A stretch of DNA of 64,000 nt, taken from Secundilactobacillus silagincola. Its GTDB lineage: Bacteria; Bacillota; Bacilli; Lactobacillales; Lactobacillaceae. Every line of letters starts with the position of its first letter. Position 1 is the first letter of the stretch. The notes beneath the pieces were generated by a model. That model made no database searches. It saw nothing but the letters and a program-made list of their open reading frames with translations, and had not been told where the DNA came from. Positions 46,722-55,276 of this stretch are shown here, one piece after another. The position numbers and the translations under genes are program-made. Where the stretch lies: assembly GCF_002583405.1 (NCBI RefSeq), contig NZ_BCMJ01000001.1:41438-105437 (forward strand), given 5' to 3'.

Positions 46722-46863
46722 TTTATTGCCCCCCAGCAAAATTTAAACCTAGCTCCAACTTTTAGTATCCCTATTCATAGGATGCCGATATACCTAGTTA
46801 ACGCTATTAAATATCCTCCAACGATACATAACAATTAACTAACCTTTGTTTGCCCATAGTATA
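46722..46863 (-). promoter_or_regulatory. promoter and long leader of the 3060-residue protein gene
   Basis: An extended -10, TGT-TATACT, has its hexamer at 46863-46858 and gives a leader of about 130 nt. The leader ends with TTTTGCTGGGGGGCAATAAA before the ATG. Layout and end sequence match the leader of the other surface gene. The -35 is weak, suggesting activator dependence. Confidence 0.6.
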
Positions 46864-47018
46864 ACAATTTATTATCAAAAAAACCAGTAACAGAACGGAA
46901 TTTACTGATTTTAATTTAAGTTGACTTTGCAAGTATCGTTGACATGTTTTTAAAGTACAAAACAACATACGAAGTTCTTCCAATTTCCATCGAATGGGTC
47001 TCACCTTTCCGACCATAC

Positions 47019-47062
47019 AAAAACTCCTCCATGGATAGGCATTTGCTTATCCATGAAGGAGT
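47019..47062 (-). terminator. terminator of the 1460-residue surface protein gene
   Basis: ACTCCTTCATGGATA pairs with TATCCATGGAGGAGT, followed by TTTTT on the minus strand. The rest of the 390-bp gap 46722-47109 holds only the leader and promoter of the next gene. Confidence 0.88.
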
Positions 47063-47109
47063 ATCACCTGACTCTTCAACACCATCTTTATCAATTAACT
47101 TTACAATGC

Positions 47110-50100
47110 TTAATCATTTTCACGTTTCTGCCGCTTAACTAATCCAAGCAAGCTCATGATACTCATCAAACCAAGTCCTAACGAAGTCCAAATGCGAGTG
47201 TTCTGTTCATTAGTTTGCGGTAACTCAGATGTTGCTTTGCCTGTGTTATTAGACGTCTGCTGACTAAATACTGGTTGAGCATGCTCACCAGCCTCGGTTA
47301 ACCCAGGTTGCTCCGCTTGACCAGCCAAACCCGTTCGACTTTCACCGCCATTCGAATCACTACCTTCTTGAGTTGGCACCTGTCCGTTATCAGTTGTCTC
47401 ACTCACTGGCTCATTTGGTACTGTATCACCATCAGTAATAAGCGTCGTTTCTGGTGTAGTTGGTGGTGTCTCGGGCGTAGTTGGCGGCGTTACATCATTA
47501 TCTGGCGCATCCGGCGTAGCAACGTAGTAAACCGTTACTGCCATATTCCCAGCACTCTTGCCTATCACAACACCTGGATATTCATTATCAACACTTGTTT
47601 GGTCAGGTGTATAGCCTGAAACAACTGGCGAATTCACTGCAGGATAACCGCCCTCAGGAACTGCCACAGTAGCACCCATGACTTTATCCGTCGTAATGTG
47701 CCAAGTCAATGGCTGTACTTCTGACGCATGAACTGGCATTGTCGTCCCTTGAACGAAGTAATTAATCGTCCGGGTTGTAATCGTGGTGGTATGCCCGATT
47801 TGATGCGATAAGTGAATGGCAATCGTACCATTATCAGGTGTAAACGTGTAATTAACCTTATCGCTTTGACCTTTACTCAACTCATAGTTATTTGGTGTCA
47901 CAACGTTAAACGTACCTGTTTGGTCAACAAATCCGTCTAATGATGTGCCTTCAACTACCTTACCGTTTTCGATATCATCGATGTAGGTGACAGCAATCTT
48001 GGTGGGATTGGGATTGTACGTCACGGTAACCGGCTTCAATGTTTCGTTACCAGTTAAAGTTGTCACGTCAACAGTACCAGCACTAACTGACGCTTGATCA
48101 GGTGTGTAACCGGTAATCTTAGTTGGTGTTACCATCTTGAGACCTTCATCCGTTCCAATAGTTAGTGTCCATGCACTGTACGTGAGCTTACCTGTCACCT
48201 CATCGATTGTCCCAGTCCGAGTGTAATCTTGGTGTTGGTCTACTGAATCGACCACTTTATCACCCTTTTGATGATCAACTGTACTGTTACCGTAAACATA
48301 GTTGATGGTCCGAGTCACCGTTGCCCTCAACTCGTCGTTGTAGGGATCAGTTACAGGCGTAATCGTTCTTGTTGCATGTTTAACGTAGACATTGTAGCTT
48401 TGATCAACCTGACTATCATTATCAAACGTCCCACTGGATGCACCATCATCGGTCCCAACCTGAACGAAATTATCCGGCAACGCGATCGTGTTCGTGTAGG
48501 TTCCAGCCGATTTCCCAGTCAATGTCTGTACTGCCGTTGACACTTCTGTACCATCCGCTGCCGTCCAGTCTGACGTCTTGGGTGAGTCGTTCACATCAAT
48601 GTAGTGCACCGTAACTTTTTGTTTGTCTGGATGATACGTAACTGTTTCTACCACTGGCTGATCATTGACCGTTAAACTACTCGTTACCACAGCGACAACC
48701 GTATCCTTATCCGGTGTATAACCAGTCAGCTCAGTATCACTGGCCCCAGTTGGTGAGTCAACTGCTACAAACCCTTCACCAACACTGGTTACAGCCGTCC
48801 ACGTACTGTAATTCACATCGTTAGTGACTAAATCGACTATCCCTGTGCGCGTAAAGTCCTGTTTCTGAACCACTGCTGGTGCTGCAGTCGTTCCCCGCTT
48901 ACCCGCAACCGCATCATCCCCATACACGTAGTTAATGGTGCGCGTAATTGTGGTTTTTAGCTGATCGTTTTGGGGATCAGTTGTCGGCGTTATCGTCTTT
49001 GTAGCATGTTTGACGTAGACGTTATAGTTCTGATTGATCTTATCATCAGTGTCGAAAAAGCCACTGGCAGAACCCGCGTCTTGAGTCACTTTAACATAGT
49101 TTGTCGGCAAGATAATGGGGTTTGTATAAACATCATCCGTGGTGCCATTCAACGTTTGCAACGCCGAAGTCAGTTCAACGCCATCCATCGCTGTCCAGCC
49201 AAATTCCTTATTTGAACCTGTAACATCGATATAGTGAATCTGAATTTTTTGAGCATCCGGATGATAAGTTACTGTTTCTGACTTTAATGTCGTCTCACCC
49301 GTCTTCAGTCCAGTCAAATCAACGTTTCCTGCAGCTATTAAAAGTTGATTTGGCATATAACCGGTGATGGCAGTCGATGGCACTGCTATAAGTCCGCCAT
49401 CATCCTGACTAATTGGCGTCCAAGGACTGTAGTAAATCACATCACCAGTGACCTCATCAACGATTCCAGTCCGTGTGAAGTCTTGCTGCTGATTAACTGG
49501 TGCGATTACCTGATCGCCTTTGCGATGCGCCACAGTATCATTTCCATAAACATAGTTAATCGTTCGAATTACCGTTGCATTTAATTCATCATTTTGGGGA
49601 TCAGTTGTCGGTGTTATCGTCTTTGTAGCATGTTTGACGTACACATTATAGCTCTGATCAGTCTGGTCATCTTTATCAAATATTCCGCTGGATGCACCAT
49701 CATCGGCTGCAACCTGAACGTAATTATCTGGTAATGTGATCATGTTCGTGTAAGTCTCATCCGTAGTTCCGTACAGTGTTTGTTCAGCTGGTAGCACCTC
49801 GATACCATCTGCTGCAGTCCAGTCCGAAGTCTTGTTTGAATCATTCACATCAATATAATGTACTATGACCGTTTGCGGATTACCGATGTACGTAACGTTG
49901 ACTGTTGTATCTGTTGGTTTTATACCAGTAATCATATCGCCGTTAATTGGTACAATGCCAATATTAGGCGCGTAACCGTCTACCGGTGGACTAGTTACTG
50001 CTGTAAGCCAGCCCATTGGCGTATAGGTAACCTCCCCAGTAACTTTATTTTGGACAGCAGTATAGGTTAAGTTCTGGACGTTATCAGTAATACCAGTTAC

Positions 50101-51492
50101 AGGCGTACCGTCAGCCATCTGATAATGGATCGTCTGTTTAACCGTGACTGGCTCTAGCACCTCTGTTTCAGCGGCAACAACAATAGTGGCCTGTTGATCT
50201 TGACCATCATCGTGATCAAACGTGCTGTCCATCGTAATTCTTGGGGTAGTAATTCCCGTAGATGGGTCCGTATCTGTCACGATTTCGTAACCGTCCAGAA
50301 CTCCGGCAGTAACCATATCAGCTGTAAGTTCGGTATCAGAAGCGCCAGTTACATCATATCTAGAGATAGGATTAGCGTCAGTATCTTCAACGGTTACGTG
50401 GACGACTTGCCAACGTGGCGTATAGACTACGGGGACTAGAATGTCACCTGGCACTAAAGTTGATTTCTGATTGATAATGGCATCTTTGGTGTTATAAATG
50501 GTCAAATCAACACCTTGCTGTACTAACGTATCGCCCACGTTTACAGGTATAAATCCATCTAGCTGACTACTACTGGAATATTGAGCGTAATTATTCAAAT
50601 AAGCCGCATTAATTTTGCCATTATTAATTACCACCTGTTTGTTATATCTTTGAATATATTGCCAATTCCAAACACCAGGAACAGGTTGCTTAAAAGCCAA
50701 AGCCATAGCGCCCATGTCATAACCGGGTTTATTTAAGTCTAAACCATTAGGAATATTAACTTTGGTGTCAGTTAAGGTATAAGTCGCCGTCTTTGAAACT
50801 AGATCTAAATCTACCGACCATGTCAACTGAACATTACCACCATCGGCATAATCGGTACCCAAATTAGTACGATTGGGATCAGTTCCTTTTTCCCAATTTG
50901 GATAAATCCGAACTTGAATATGAGACGTCATTGTATTGGTAATATGATCCGTACTGGGGTTATCTGCTGTTTCTTGAGTACCAGCTACCGCCGTTATCTC
51001 TTGCGGCGTACCTGTTTCAGCGTAAGTTGCCGATGCAGCACGTTTAGCCTGTGCAATGGTATTTTCGTCAGTTACATCACCTAGATTGGTTGTTTGTACA
51101 GTTTGCGGTTCAGTGGCTTTAGGCACAGCGTCCCCAGCTGTTGATGCTGCCGGCGTTATAGTCTCCTGACCATTATCATCCACTGGTGGTGTATGCGTTT
51201 TCAAATCACTGGTGACATTTGGCACCGTTTGTCCATTATCCCTGAGCGCTATTTGCGATGCTTGTGAAGCCGGTTGTTCGTTAATCGCCGCTTGCGTCGT
51301 TTCTGATTCAGATTCTGTATCTGCATGCGCATCCTGATGTCCGCCAAAAACGAAGCTGGTACCCAGTGAAATCGTGAATAGACTGGCAAAAATCCACATT
51401 TTGCCACTTTTATACATCTTAAAATGTTCATTAATTTGACCACTATCTTGCAGTATCCGCCTGTGCTGCTTTTGTATCTTTTGCTTATTCAT
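47110..51492 (-). CDS. LPQTN-anchored surface protein with Mub_B2-like repeats
   Basis: 1460 residues. The KxYKxGKxW signal is at K25-W33 (KMYKSGKMW), with cleavage near residue 57. A linker ends with the shared NLGDVTDENTIAQAK module. Residues about 180-340 form a beta-rich N-terminal domain of unknown family (WNWQYIQRYNKQ). Five MucBP/Mub_B2-like units follow, three of them very alike (YNVYVKHATKTITPTTDP with RTINYVYG), each about 175 residues. A Pro/Thr stalk leads to LPQTN at 1424, a membrane helix and KRQKREND. GGAGGG precedes ATG 51492. It is probably a mucus or matrix adhesin. It is a paralogue of the neighbouring giant protein at both ends, but the repeat types differ. Confidence 0.92.
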   Translation of the reverse strand: MNKQKIQKQHRRILQDSGQINEHFKMYKSGKMWIFASLFTISLGTSFVFGGHQDAHADTESESETTQAAINEQPASQASQIALRDNGQTVPNVTSDLKTHTPPVDDNGQETITPAASTAGDAVPKATEPQTVQTTNLGDVTDENTIAQAKRAASATYAETGTPQEITAVAGTQETADNPSTDHITNTMTSHIQVRIYPNWEKGTDPNRTNLGTDYADGGNVQLTWSVDLDLVSKTATYTLTDTKVNIPNGLDLNKPGYDMGAMALAFKQPVPGVWNWQYIQRYNKQVVINNGKINAAYLNNYAQYSSSSQLDGFIPVNVGDTLVQQGVDLTIYNTKDAIINQKSTLVPGDILVPVVYTPRWQVVHVTVEDTDANPISRYDVTGASDTELTADMVTAGVLDGYEIVTDTDPSTGITTPRITMDSTFDHDDGQDQQATIVVAAETEVLEPVTVKQTIHYQMADGTPVTGITDNVQNLTYTAVQNKVTGEVTYTPMGWLTAVTSPPVDGYAPNIGIVPINGDMITGIKPTDTTVNVTYIGNPQTVIVHYIDVNDSNKTSDWTAADGIEVLPAEQTLYGTTDETYTNMITLPDNYVQVAADDGASSGIFDKDDQTDQSYNVYVKHATKTITPTTDPQNDELNATVIRTINYVYGNDTVAHRKGDQVIAPVNQQQDFTRTGIVDEVTGDVIYYSPWTPISQDDGGLIAVPSTAITGYMPNQLLIAAGNVDLTGLKTGETTLKSETVTYHPDAQKIQIHYIDVTGSNKEFGWTAMDGVELTSALQTLNGTTDDVYTNPIILPTNYVKVTQDAGSASGFFDTDDKINQNYNVYVKHATKTITPTTDPQNDQLKTTITRTINYVYGDDAVAGKRGTTAAPAVVQKQDFTRTGIVDLVTNDVNYSTWTAVTSVGEGFVAVDSPTGASDTELTGYTPDKDTVVAVVTSSLTVNDQPVVETVTYHPDKQKVTVHYIDVNDSPKTSDWTAADGTEVSTAVQTLTGKSAGTYTNTIALPDNFVQVGTDDGASSGTFDNDSQVDQSYNVYVKHATRTITPVTDPYNDELRATVTRTINYVYGNSTVDHQKGDKVVDSVDQHQDYTRTGTIDEVTGKLTYSAWTLTIGTDEGLKMVTPTKITGYTPDQASVSAGTVDVTTLTGNETLKPVTVTYNPNPTKIAVTYIDDIENGKVVEGTSLDGFVDQTGTFNVVTPNNYELSKGQSDKVNYTFTPDNGTIAIHLSHQIGHTTTITTRTINYFVQGTTMPVHASEVQPLTWHITTDKVMGATVAVPEGGYPAVNSPVVSGYTPDQTSVDNEYPGVVIGKSAGNMAVTVYYVATPDAPDNDVTPPTTPETPPTTPETTLITDGDTVPNEPVSETTDNGQVPTQEGSDSNGGESRTGLAGQAEQPGLTEAGEHAQPVFSQQTSNNTGKATSELPQTNEQNTRIWTSLGLGLMSIMSLLGLVKRQKREND

Positions 51493-51623
51493 TTTATTGC
51501 CCTCCAGCAAAATTTAATAACCTGCTAACATCTCCACCTAAAAATATCGTTAAATAGTTAATACCGTTAACTATATATCAACTCAATACCCCAAATAACT
51601 TAATTAAGTTTGCTGTTAGTATA
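51493..51623 (-). promoter_or_regulatory. promoter and long leader of the 1460-residue protein gene
   Basis: An extended -10, TGC-TATACT, has its hexamer at 51623-51618. The leader is about 118 nt and ends TTTTGCTGGAGGGCAATAAA before the ATG. It is parallel to the promoter and leader of the giant gene, with shared AATAA-TTG-TATACTA and GCAAAC words. Confidence 0.6.
51554..51574. promoter_or_regulatory. perfect palindrome ATAGTTAA-N5-TTAACTAT in the leader
   Basis: Two 8-bp arms are separated by TACCG. It lies about 45 bp downstream of the -10, so it could be an operator acting as a roadblock or a small RNA hairpin. A related but imperfect GTTAAC region occurs in the leader of the paralogous gene. 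Confidence 0.45.
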
Positions 51624-51677
51624 GCAACTTATTGGTTAAATAACTAGTAGTTGTTTCTTATTTTCATTACTTTCTCT

Positions 51678-51735
51678 AAAAAATAGACTCCAAGAAGTCA
51701 CCGCATCAACTGCTGTGTTCTTGGAGCCTATTTTT
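51678..51735 (-). terminator. terminator after the methyltransferase gene
   Basis: AAAATAGACTCCAAGAA pairs with TTCTTGGAGCCTATTTT across an 18-20-nt loop. The minus-strand T-run follows. Confidence 0.85.
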
Positions 51736-51738
51736 ACC

Positions 51739-52584
51739 TTACTTCGTCACAACACCGATTTCAAAATCCGCTGTGATGTGTGTCAAACCTTGCTTTAAAA
51801 TACTGTCTTTGCGGTCAGCTGCCCGCCAAGTCAACGGCGTCATTTCAAACAGCGCTCTGAATAATGCTGGTGTTAGGTCAAACTGATAGTGAACTGGTGT
51901 GAAGGCAACGTTACCGTAGTGTTCAACAAAGTGATCCTTAACCGGTGAATTATCGTAGGTGGCATGTTCACCTTCCGGATAAATCAGCGCACGCAACTCT
52001 TTGAGATACTGACTATTGGGAATCACCTTGATCAACTTGCCGCCCGGTTGCAATACCCGGTCAAATTCCTGATAATTGGCCGGTGACAGGATATTGACGA
52101 TTGTAGTCACCTGCTGATCACCAAAGGGCAACTTCGCCAAATCGCCCACCATAAATAATGGCTGCGGCTCGTTGACTGCACCGGAACCGGCAATATTAAT
52201 GGCTGGTTTGGAAATATCTAAGCCAACGTAAGCGTCATTTTGATTTTGCTGCGCCAACCATTTGGTAGTGGTTCCTTCACCGCAGCCGGCATCTAACACT
52301 AAACCACCGTGTTTAATCTGAGCCGATACTGCCGTCAACATAGGCTCGAAAAAGCCCGCGGTTAACATCTGCTGCCGATAACGTAACATCTCATCCGTAT
52401 ACTCGGTTTTAACTGGCGCGTTGATCATAAATAACGTGCCTTTTTTGGAAATATCAAAACTATGTTCATTTTCACATTGAACCGTTTGGCCGATCACCGA
52501 TGCAATTTCGCCACCGCATACTGGGCACTGAAACTGTGACCGATGCTGGCTCACAAACTGACTTGCTAATTCTGCTTTTTTCAC
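51739..52584 (-). CDS. rlmA: RlmA-type 23S rRNA guanine-N1 methyltransferase
   Basis: 281 residues. The N-terminal zinc site is C20, C23, C37, H41 (QCPVCGG and CENEHSFD), as in RlmA. The SAM-binding motif is VLDAGCGEGTTT, with DVGDLAKLPFGD-like and NILSPANYQEFDRVLQPGG regions downstream. The Gram-positive form (RlmA-II) methylates G748 in the exit tunnel and can lower macrolide (tylosin) binding. It starts 12 bp after an MFS efflux gene, in the same direction. Which of G745 or G748 is targeted cannot be read directly. Confidence 0.88.
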   Translation of the reverse strand: MKKAELASQFVSQHRSQFQCPVCGGEIASVIGQTVQCENEHSFDISKKGTLFMINAPVKTEYTDEMLRYRQQMLTAGFFEPMLTAVSAQIKHGGLVLDAGCGEGTTTKWLAQQNQNDAYVGLDISKPAINIAGSGAVNEPQPLFMVGDLAKLPFGDQQVTTIVNILSPANYQEFDRVLQPGGKLIKVIPNSQYLKELRALIYPEGEHATYDNSPVKDHFVEHYGNVAFTPVHYQFDLTPALFRALFEMTPLTWRAADRKDSILKQGLTHITADFEIGVVTK

Positions 52585-52596
52585 ATTGAGCCTCCG

Positions 52597-53787
52597 TTAC
52601 GCTAAATGATGTGGTTTAATTTTAACAGCAAACGCCATTAAATACGAGACGGCGAGGAAACCGGCAACGACGATGTATGGGTAATGCGTGTTCATATCCA
52701 ATAATGCCCCAGACATCAGCGGTCCAATCACGTTACCCACGCTGGTCAACGACATATTCAATCCGTTGATCAAACCCTGATTCTTGGCGCTGAGTTTCGT
52801 CAGTAACGTGGTGATTGCCGGCCGTAAAAGGTCAAACGCCGTAAAGACCAGCAACGTTGCAATAATGACTTCAATCTTGCTATGAGCAAAGATAATCCAG
52901 ACGGTTCCGATAAGTGCAAAGAAGAAACAGATGCGGATCAGCCGAGTTTCCTTGAACCGAATCACTAACCGGTCAAACAGCATTACTTGGAAGAATAGCG
53001 AAATCAATCCGTTTAACGTCAAAACTAACGCAATGTTAGCAATGCTAAAATGAAAGACTTGGTTTACGAACAAACTATAGATACTCTCGAACCCTTGCAG
53101 ACCAAAAGAAGATACCAGAATCAGAATAAACAGTAAGATCACCGGTTTAACCAGTAAATCGTGCCAATCCCCGTTCATGAGATTAGCTGATTTCTGGTCC
53201 TGGTTGGTAATTTGATCCGGTTTTTCAATTTCAGAATCTTTAGGCAATAAAATTAATAGTGCAATGGTACTAAGCAACCCTAAGGCGCCCGCAAACCAAA
53301 ATGGCGTTTTGTAGCTAATACCAGCCAGAATGCCGCCGATTCCGGGGCCCAGTATCAAGCCACCACTAAACGCCGCGGACAGCCAGCCGATGACCTTCGC
53401 CCGTTGCCGCTTGGTCGTAATATCTGCAGCCAGCGCCATCCCAGTAGGCGTCACCATGGCAGCTGAGATACCGCCGATTACCCGGGCAATATCGAACATG
53501 CCCAGTAAATTAGTCAGCGCAAATAAGATTTCTGAAACAGCATAAAGTGCCAGTCCAATGGCAATAATCGGCTTTCTTCCCACTCGATCGGAAATTTTAC
53601 CAATAATTGGTGAGGTGATAAATTGGGCAAAAGAAAACAAGGCCGTCATGACCCCCATATCAAAAGCCGACAAATGAAGCTGGTTACGAAGAAATGGCAT
53701 TACTGGAATGACCAGGCCAATCCCTAGGCAAACCAAGAATTCACTTAAAATTAAAATCAAGATGGCACGTTTTACTTTTCCCAACAT
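52597..53787 (-). CDS. MFS drug efflux transporter (TetA/NorA-like, 12 helices)
   Basis: A 396-residue major facilitator with about 12 hydrophobic segments. Motif A is GKISDRVGRKPIIAIG between helices 2 and 3. The helix-5 segment AFSGGLILGPGIGG fits motif C of drug:H+ antiporters. The best start is ATG 53787, with GGAGGGG 6 nt upstream. First gene of an operon with the RlmA-type methyltransferase, a pairing that would give efflux plus ribosome protection. The substrate is unknown. Confidence 0.9.
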   Translation of the reverse strand: MLGKVKRAILILILSEFLVCLGIGLVIPVMPFLRNQLHLSAFDMGVMTALFSFAQFITSPIIGKISDRVGRKPIIAIGLALYAVSEILFALTNLLGMFDIARVIGGISAAMVTPTGMALAADITTKRQRAKVIGWLSAAFSGGLILGPGIGGILAGISYKTPFWFAGALGLLSTIALLILLPKDSEIEKPDQITNQDQKSANLMNGDWHDLLVKPVILLFILILVSSFGLQGFESIYSLFVNQVFHFSIANIALVLTLNGLISLFFQVMLFDRLVIRFKETRLIRICFFFALIGTVWIIFAHSKIEVIIATLLVFTAFDLLRPAITTLLTKLSAKNQGLINGLNMSLTSVGNVIGPLMSGALLDMNTHYPYIVVAGFLAVSYLMAFAVKIKPHHLA

Positions 53788-53880
53788 ACTATCCCCTCCA
53801 CGAATTTTAGTCACAAGTAGTGTAGTATATCAGGTTTTCCGTTATAACTCTACTGATATTATTCAATAGACCTAATCGGC

Positions 53881-53923
53881 AAAAAATCAGCGGTCAATCC
53901 GCAATTGGATTGACCGCTGATTT
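53881..53923 (-). terminator. terminator of the L-HicDH gene
   Basis: AAATCAGCGGTCAATCC pairs with GGATTGACCGCTGATTT, with a T-run on the minus strand. Confidence 0.9.
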
Positions 53924-53942
53924 CAGTTATTTAATATTAAGG

Positions 53943-54866
53943 TTACTTCGTGCTTTCTGCAAACTTAGTCTTGATATAATCTGCTGAAATCTGAAGCTTC
54001 TTTAATTCGTCTTCCGTTAATTCCAGTTGTAACTGTTCCTGCACACCATCACGGCCAACAATGGCTGGGTATGATAGGTAAGTGCCATATTCTTCACGGT
54101 AATTAGAAACTGGCATTTCGGTTTCAGCACCGCTTAAAATCGTGTTAGCTAAGTGAACCGCTGCAGTAGCGACACCATAGTTAGTGTATTTCTTACCATG
54201 AAACACTGTATGACCGCCGACCTTGGCTTGGTGATCGAGTTCATCCAAATCGAGGTTTCGTTCCTTAGCGATTTCAGTGATTGGTTTCCCTAATACTCGA
54301 ACAGTTGACCAAGCAGTAAATTGAGAGTTACCGTGTTCGCCTAAGTTGTAGCCAACCACTGAGCGTGAATCGATGTTCAGCTTAGCAGCCACAGCTCGCT
54401 TCATCCGTGCTGAATCCAGTAAAGTCCCTGTTCCAACAACGTGGTTCTTAGGTAAGCCGGTCACTTGTTGATAGATAGACGTAATCACATCAACGGGGTT
54501 AGTGATGACCACCATCTTGCCATGGAAGCCAGAAGCTTTAATTTGAGCACCGACTTTTTTAGCTGCTTCACTGGTAAATGGTAGCTCAGCAAACCGGTCA
54601 TCAGTTGGATTATCCTGTAACTTAATGTTCCCAACCGCTGAAATAATGACATCAGCATCCTTTAATGCAGAATAGTCATTCACTGTAATATTAGTATGTA
54701 CGGGTAAATTTGGCATTGCATCTTCAAAATCCAACGCATCGGCCTTTACCTTGGCCTCACGAATATCGATTAAAACTAAATCATCAGCAAAACCATTGGC
54801 CACAATATAATGGGCAGCAGTTGCACCAACATTACCCATTCCAATGACACCAATTTTTCGAGTCAT
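53943..54866 (-). CDS. L-2-hydroxyisocaproate dehydrogenase (LDH/MDH superfamily)
   Basis: A 307-residue NAD-dependent 2-hydroxyacid dehydrogenase. The Rossmann motif is IGVIGMGNVGATAA. The catalytic His lies in NLGEHGNSQF and the Arg in TLLDSARMKRA. The segment GNIKLQDNPTDDRFAEL is characteristic of L-HicDH from Weissella/Lactobacillus rather than lactate dehydrogenase. It should reduce branched 2-keto acids from Leu, Val and Ile and so regenerate NAD+. ATG 54866 has AGAGG about 8 nt upstream. The upstream GTG 54875 overlaps that site. Monocistronic. Confidence 0.9.
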   Translation of the reverse strand: MTRKIGVIGMGNVGATAAHYIVANGFADDLVLIDIREAKVKADALDFEDAMPNLPVHTNITVNDYSALKDADVIISAVGNIKLQDNPTDDRFAELPFTSEAAKKVGAQIKASGFHGKMVVITNPVDVITSIYQQVTGLPKNHVVGTGTLLDSARMKRAVAAKLNIDSRSVVGYNLGEHGNSQFTAWSTVRVLGKPITEIAKERNLDLDELDHQAKVGGHTVFHGKKYTNYGVATAAVHLANTILSGAETEMPVSNYREEYGTYLSYPAIVGRDGVQEQLQLELTEDELKKLQISADYIKTKFAESTK

Positions 54867-54969
54867 GTTACGCACCTCTATTTTAATAATTTCCTAATCG
54901 GATTGTTATTATCTTACCATTTTATTAGGGACGTGGCGACTGGAAATTGAAGTTGGTGGATTTTGGGGA

Positions 54970-55146
54970 GGTATTTCTCTGGGTGAAAAGGCTGATATTC
55001 TAGGTACGTAGGTTAATAAGATTAAGTTCTTCTAAAAAATGTGCTTATCTAGCCCTTAACGTGCGAAAAGGCTCTGATTCCTGCCGTATAAGCAAATAAG
55101 GCAAAGTCTCCCAAAACCAGGGAAACTTGTTGCCCCTTATATTGCT
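54970..55146 (-). repeat. diverged tandem copies of the hairpin element (F2, F3)
   Basis: Read on the minus strand after copy F1, a second weaker hairpin (55091-55146) pairs AATATAAGG/CCTTATT-like arms around GTTTCCCTGGTTTTGGGAGAC. A third, very diverged unit near 54977-55080 keeps only the AAAAGGCT and ATATTCTAG words. The blocks recur at GCAAAAAGGCTC (55154) and GCGAAAAGGCTC (55063). Together with F1 they fill the 410-bp gap 54867-55276. Confidence 0.6.
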
Positions 55147-55158
55147 GAAACGCGCAAA

Positions 55159-55276
55159 AAGGCTCAGGCTCCAGAATATAAGCAAACAAAAGCGGTTTTC
55201 CCCAAAAGACCTGGGGGAAACCGCTTTTGTTTGCTTATATTCTGGAGCCTACCCGAGCTTTTTTACGCTCTGCACT
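55159..55276 (-). repeat. intergenic hairpin element, copy F1
   Basis: It begins at the htpX stop (TAG-AGTGCAG) in sense orientation. The head contains CTCGGGTAGGCTCCAGAATA, clearly the same as the copy A head. The arms 55167-55203 and 55213-55249 are 37 bp, with a single G-U pair: GGCTCCAGAATATAAGC and AAACAAAAGCGG with complements. The apex is CCAGGTCTTTTGG. Confidence 0.88.
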
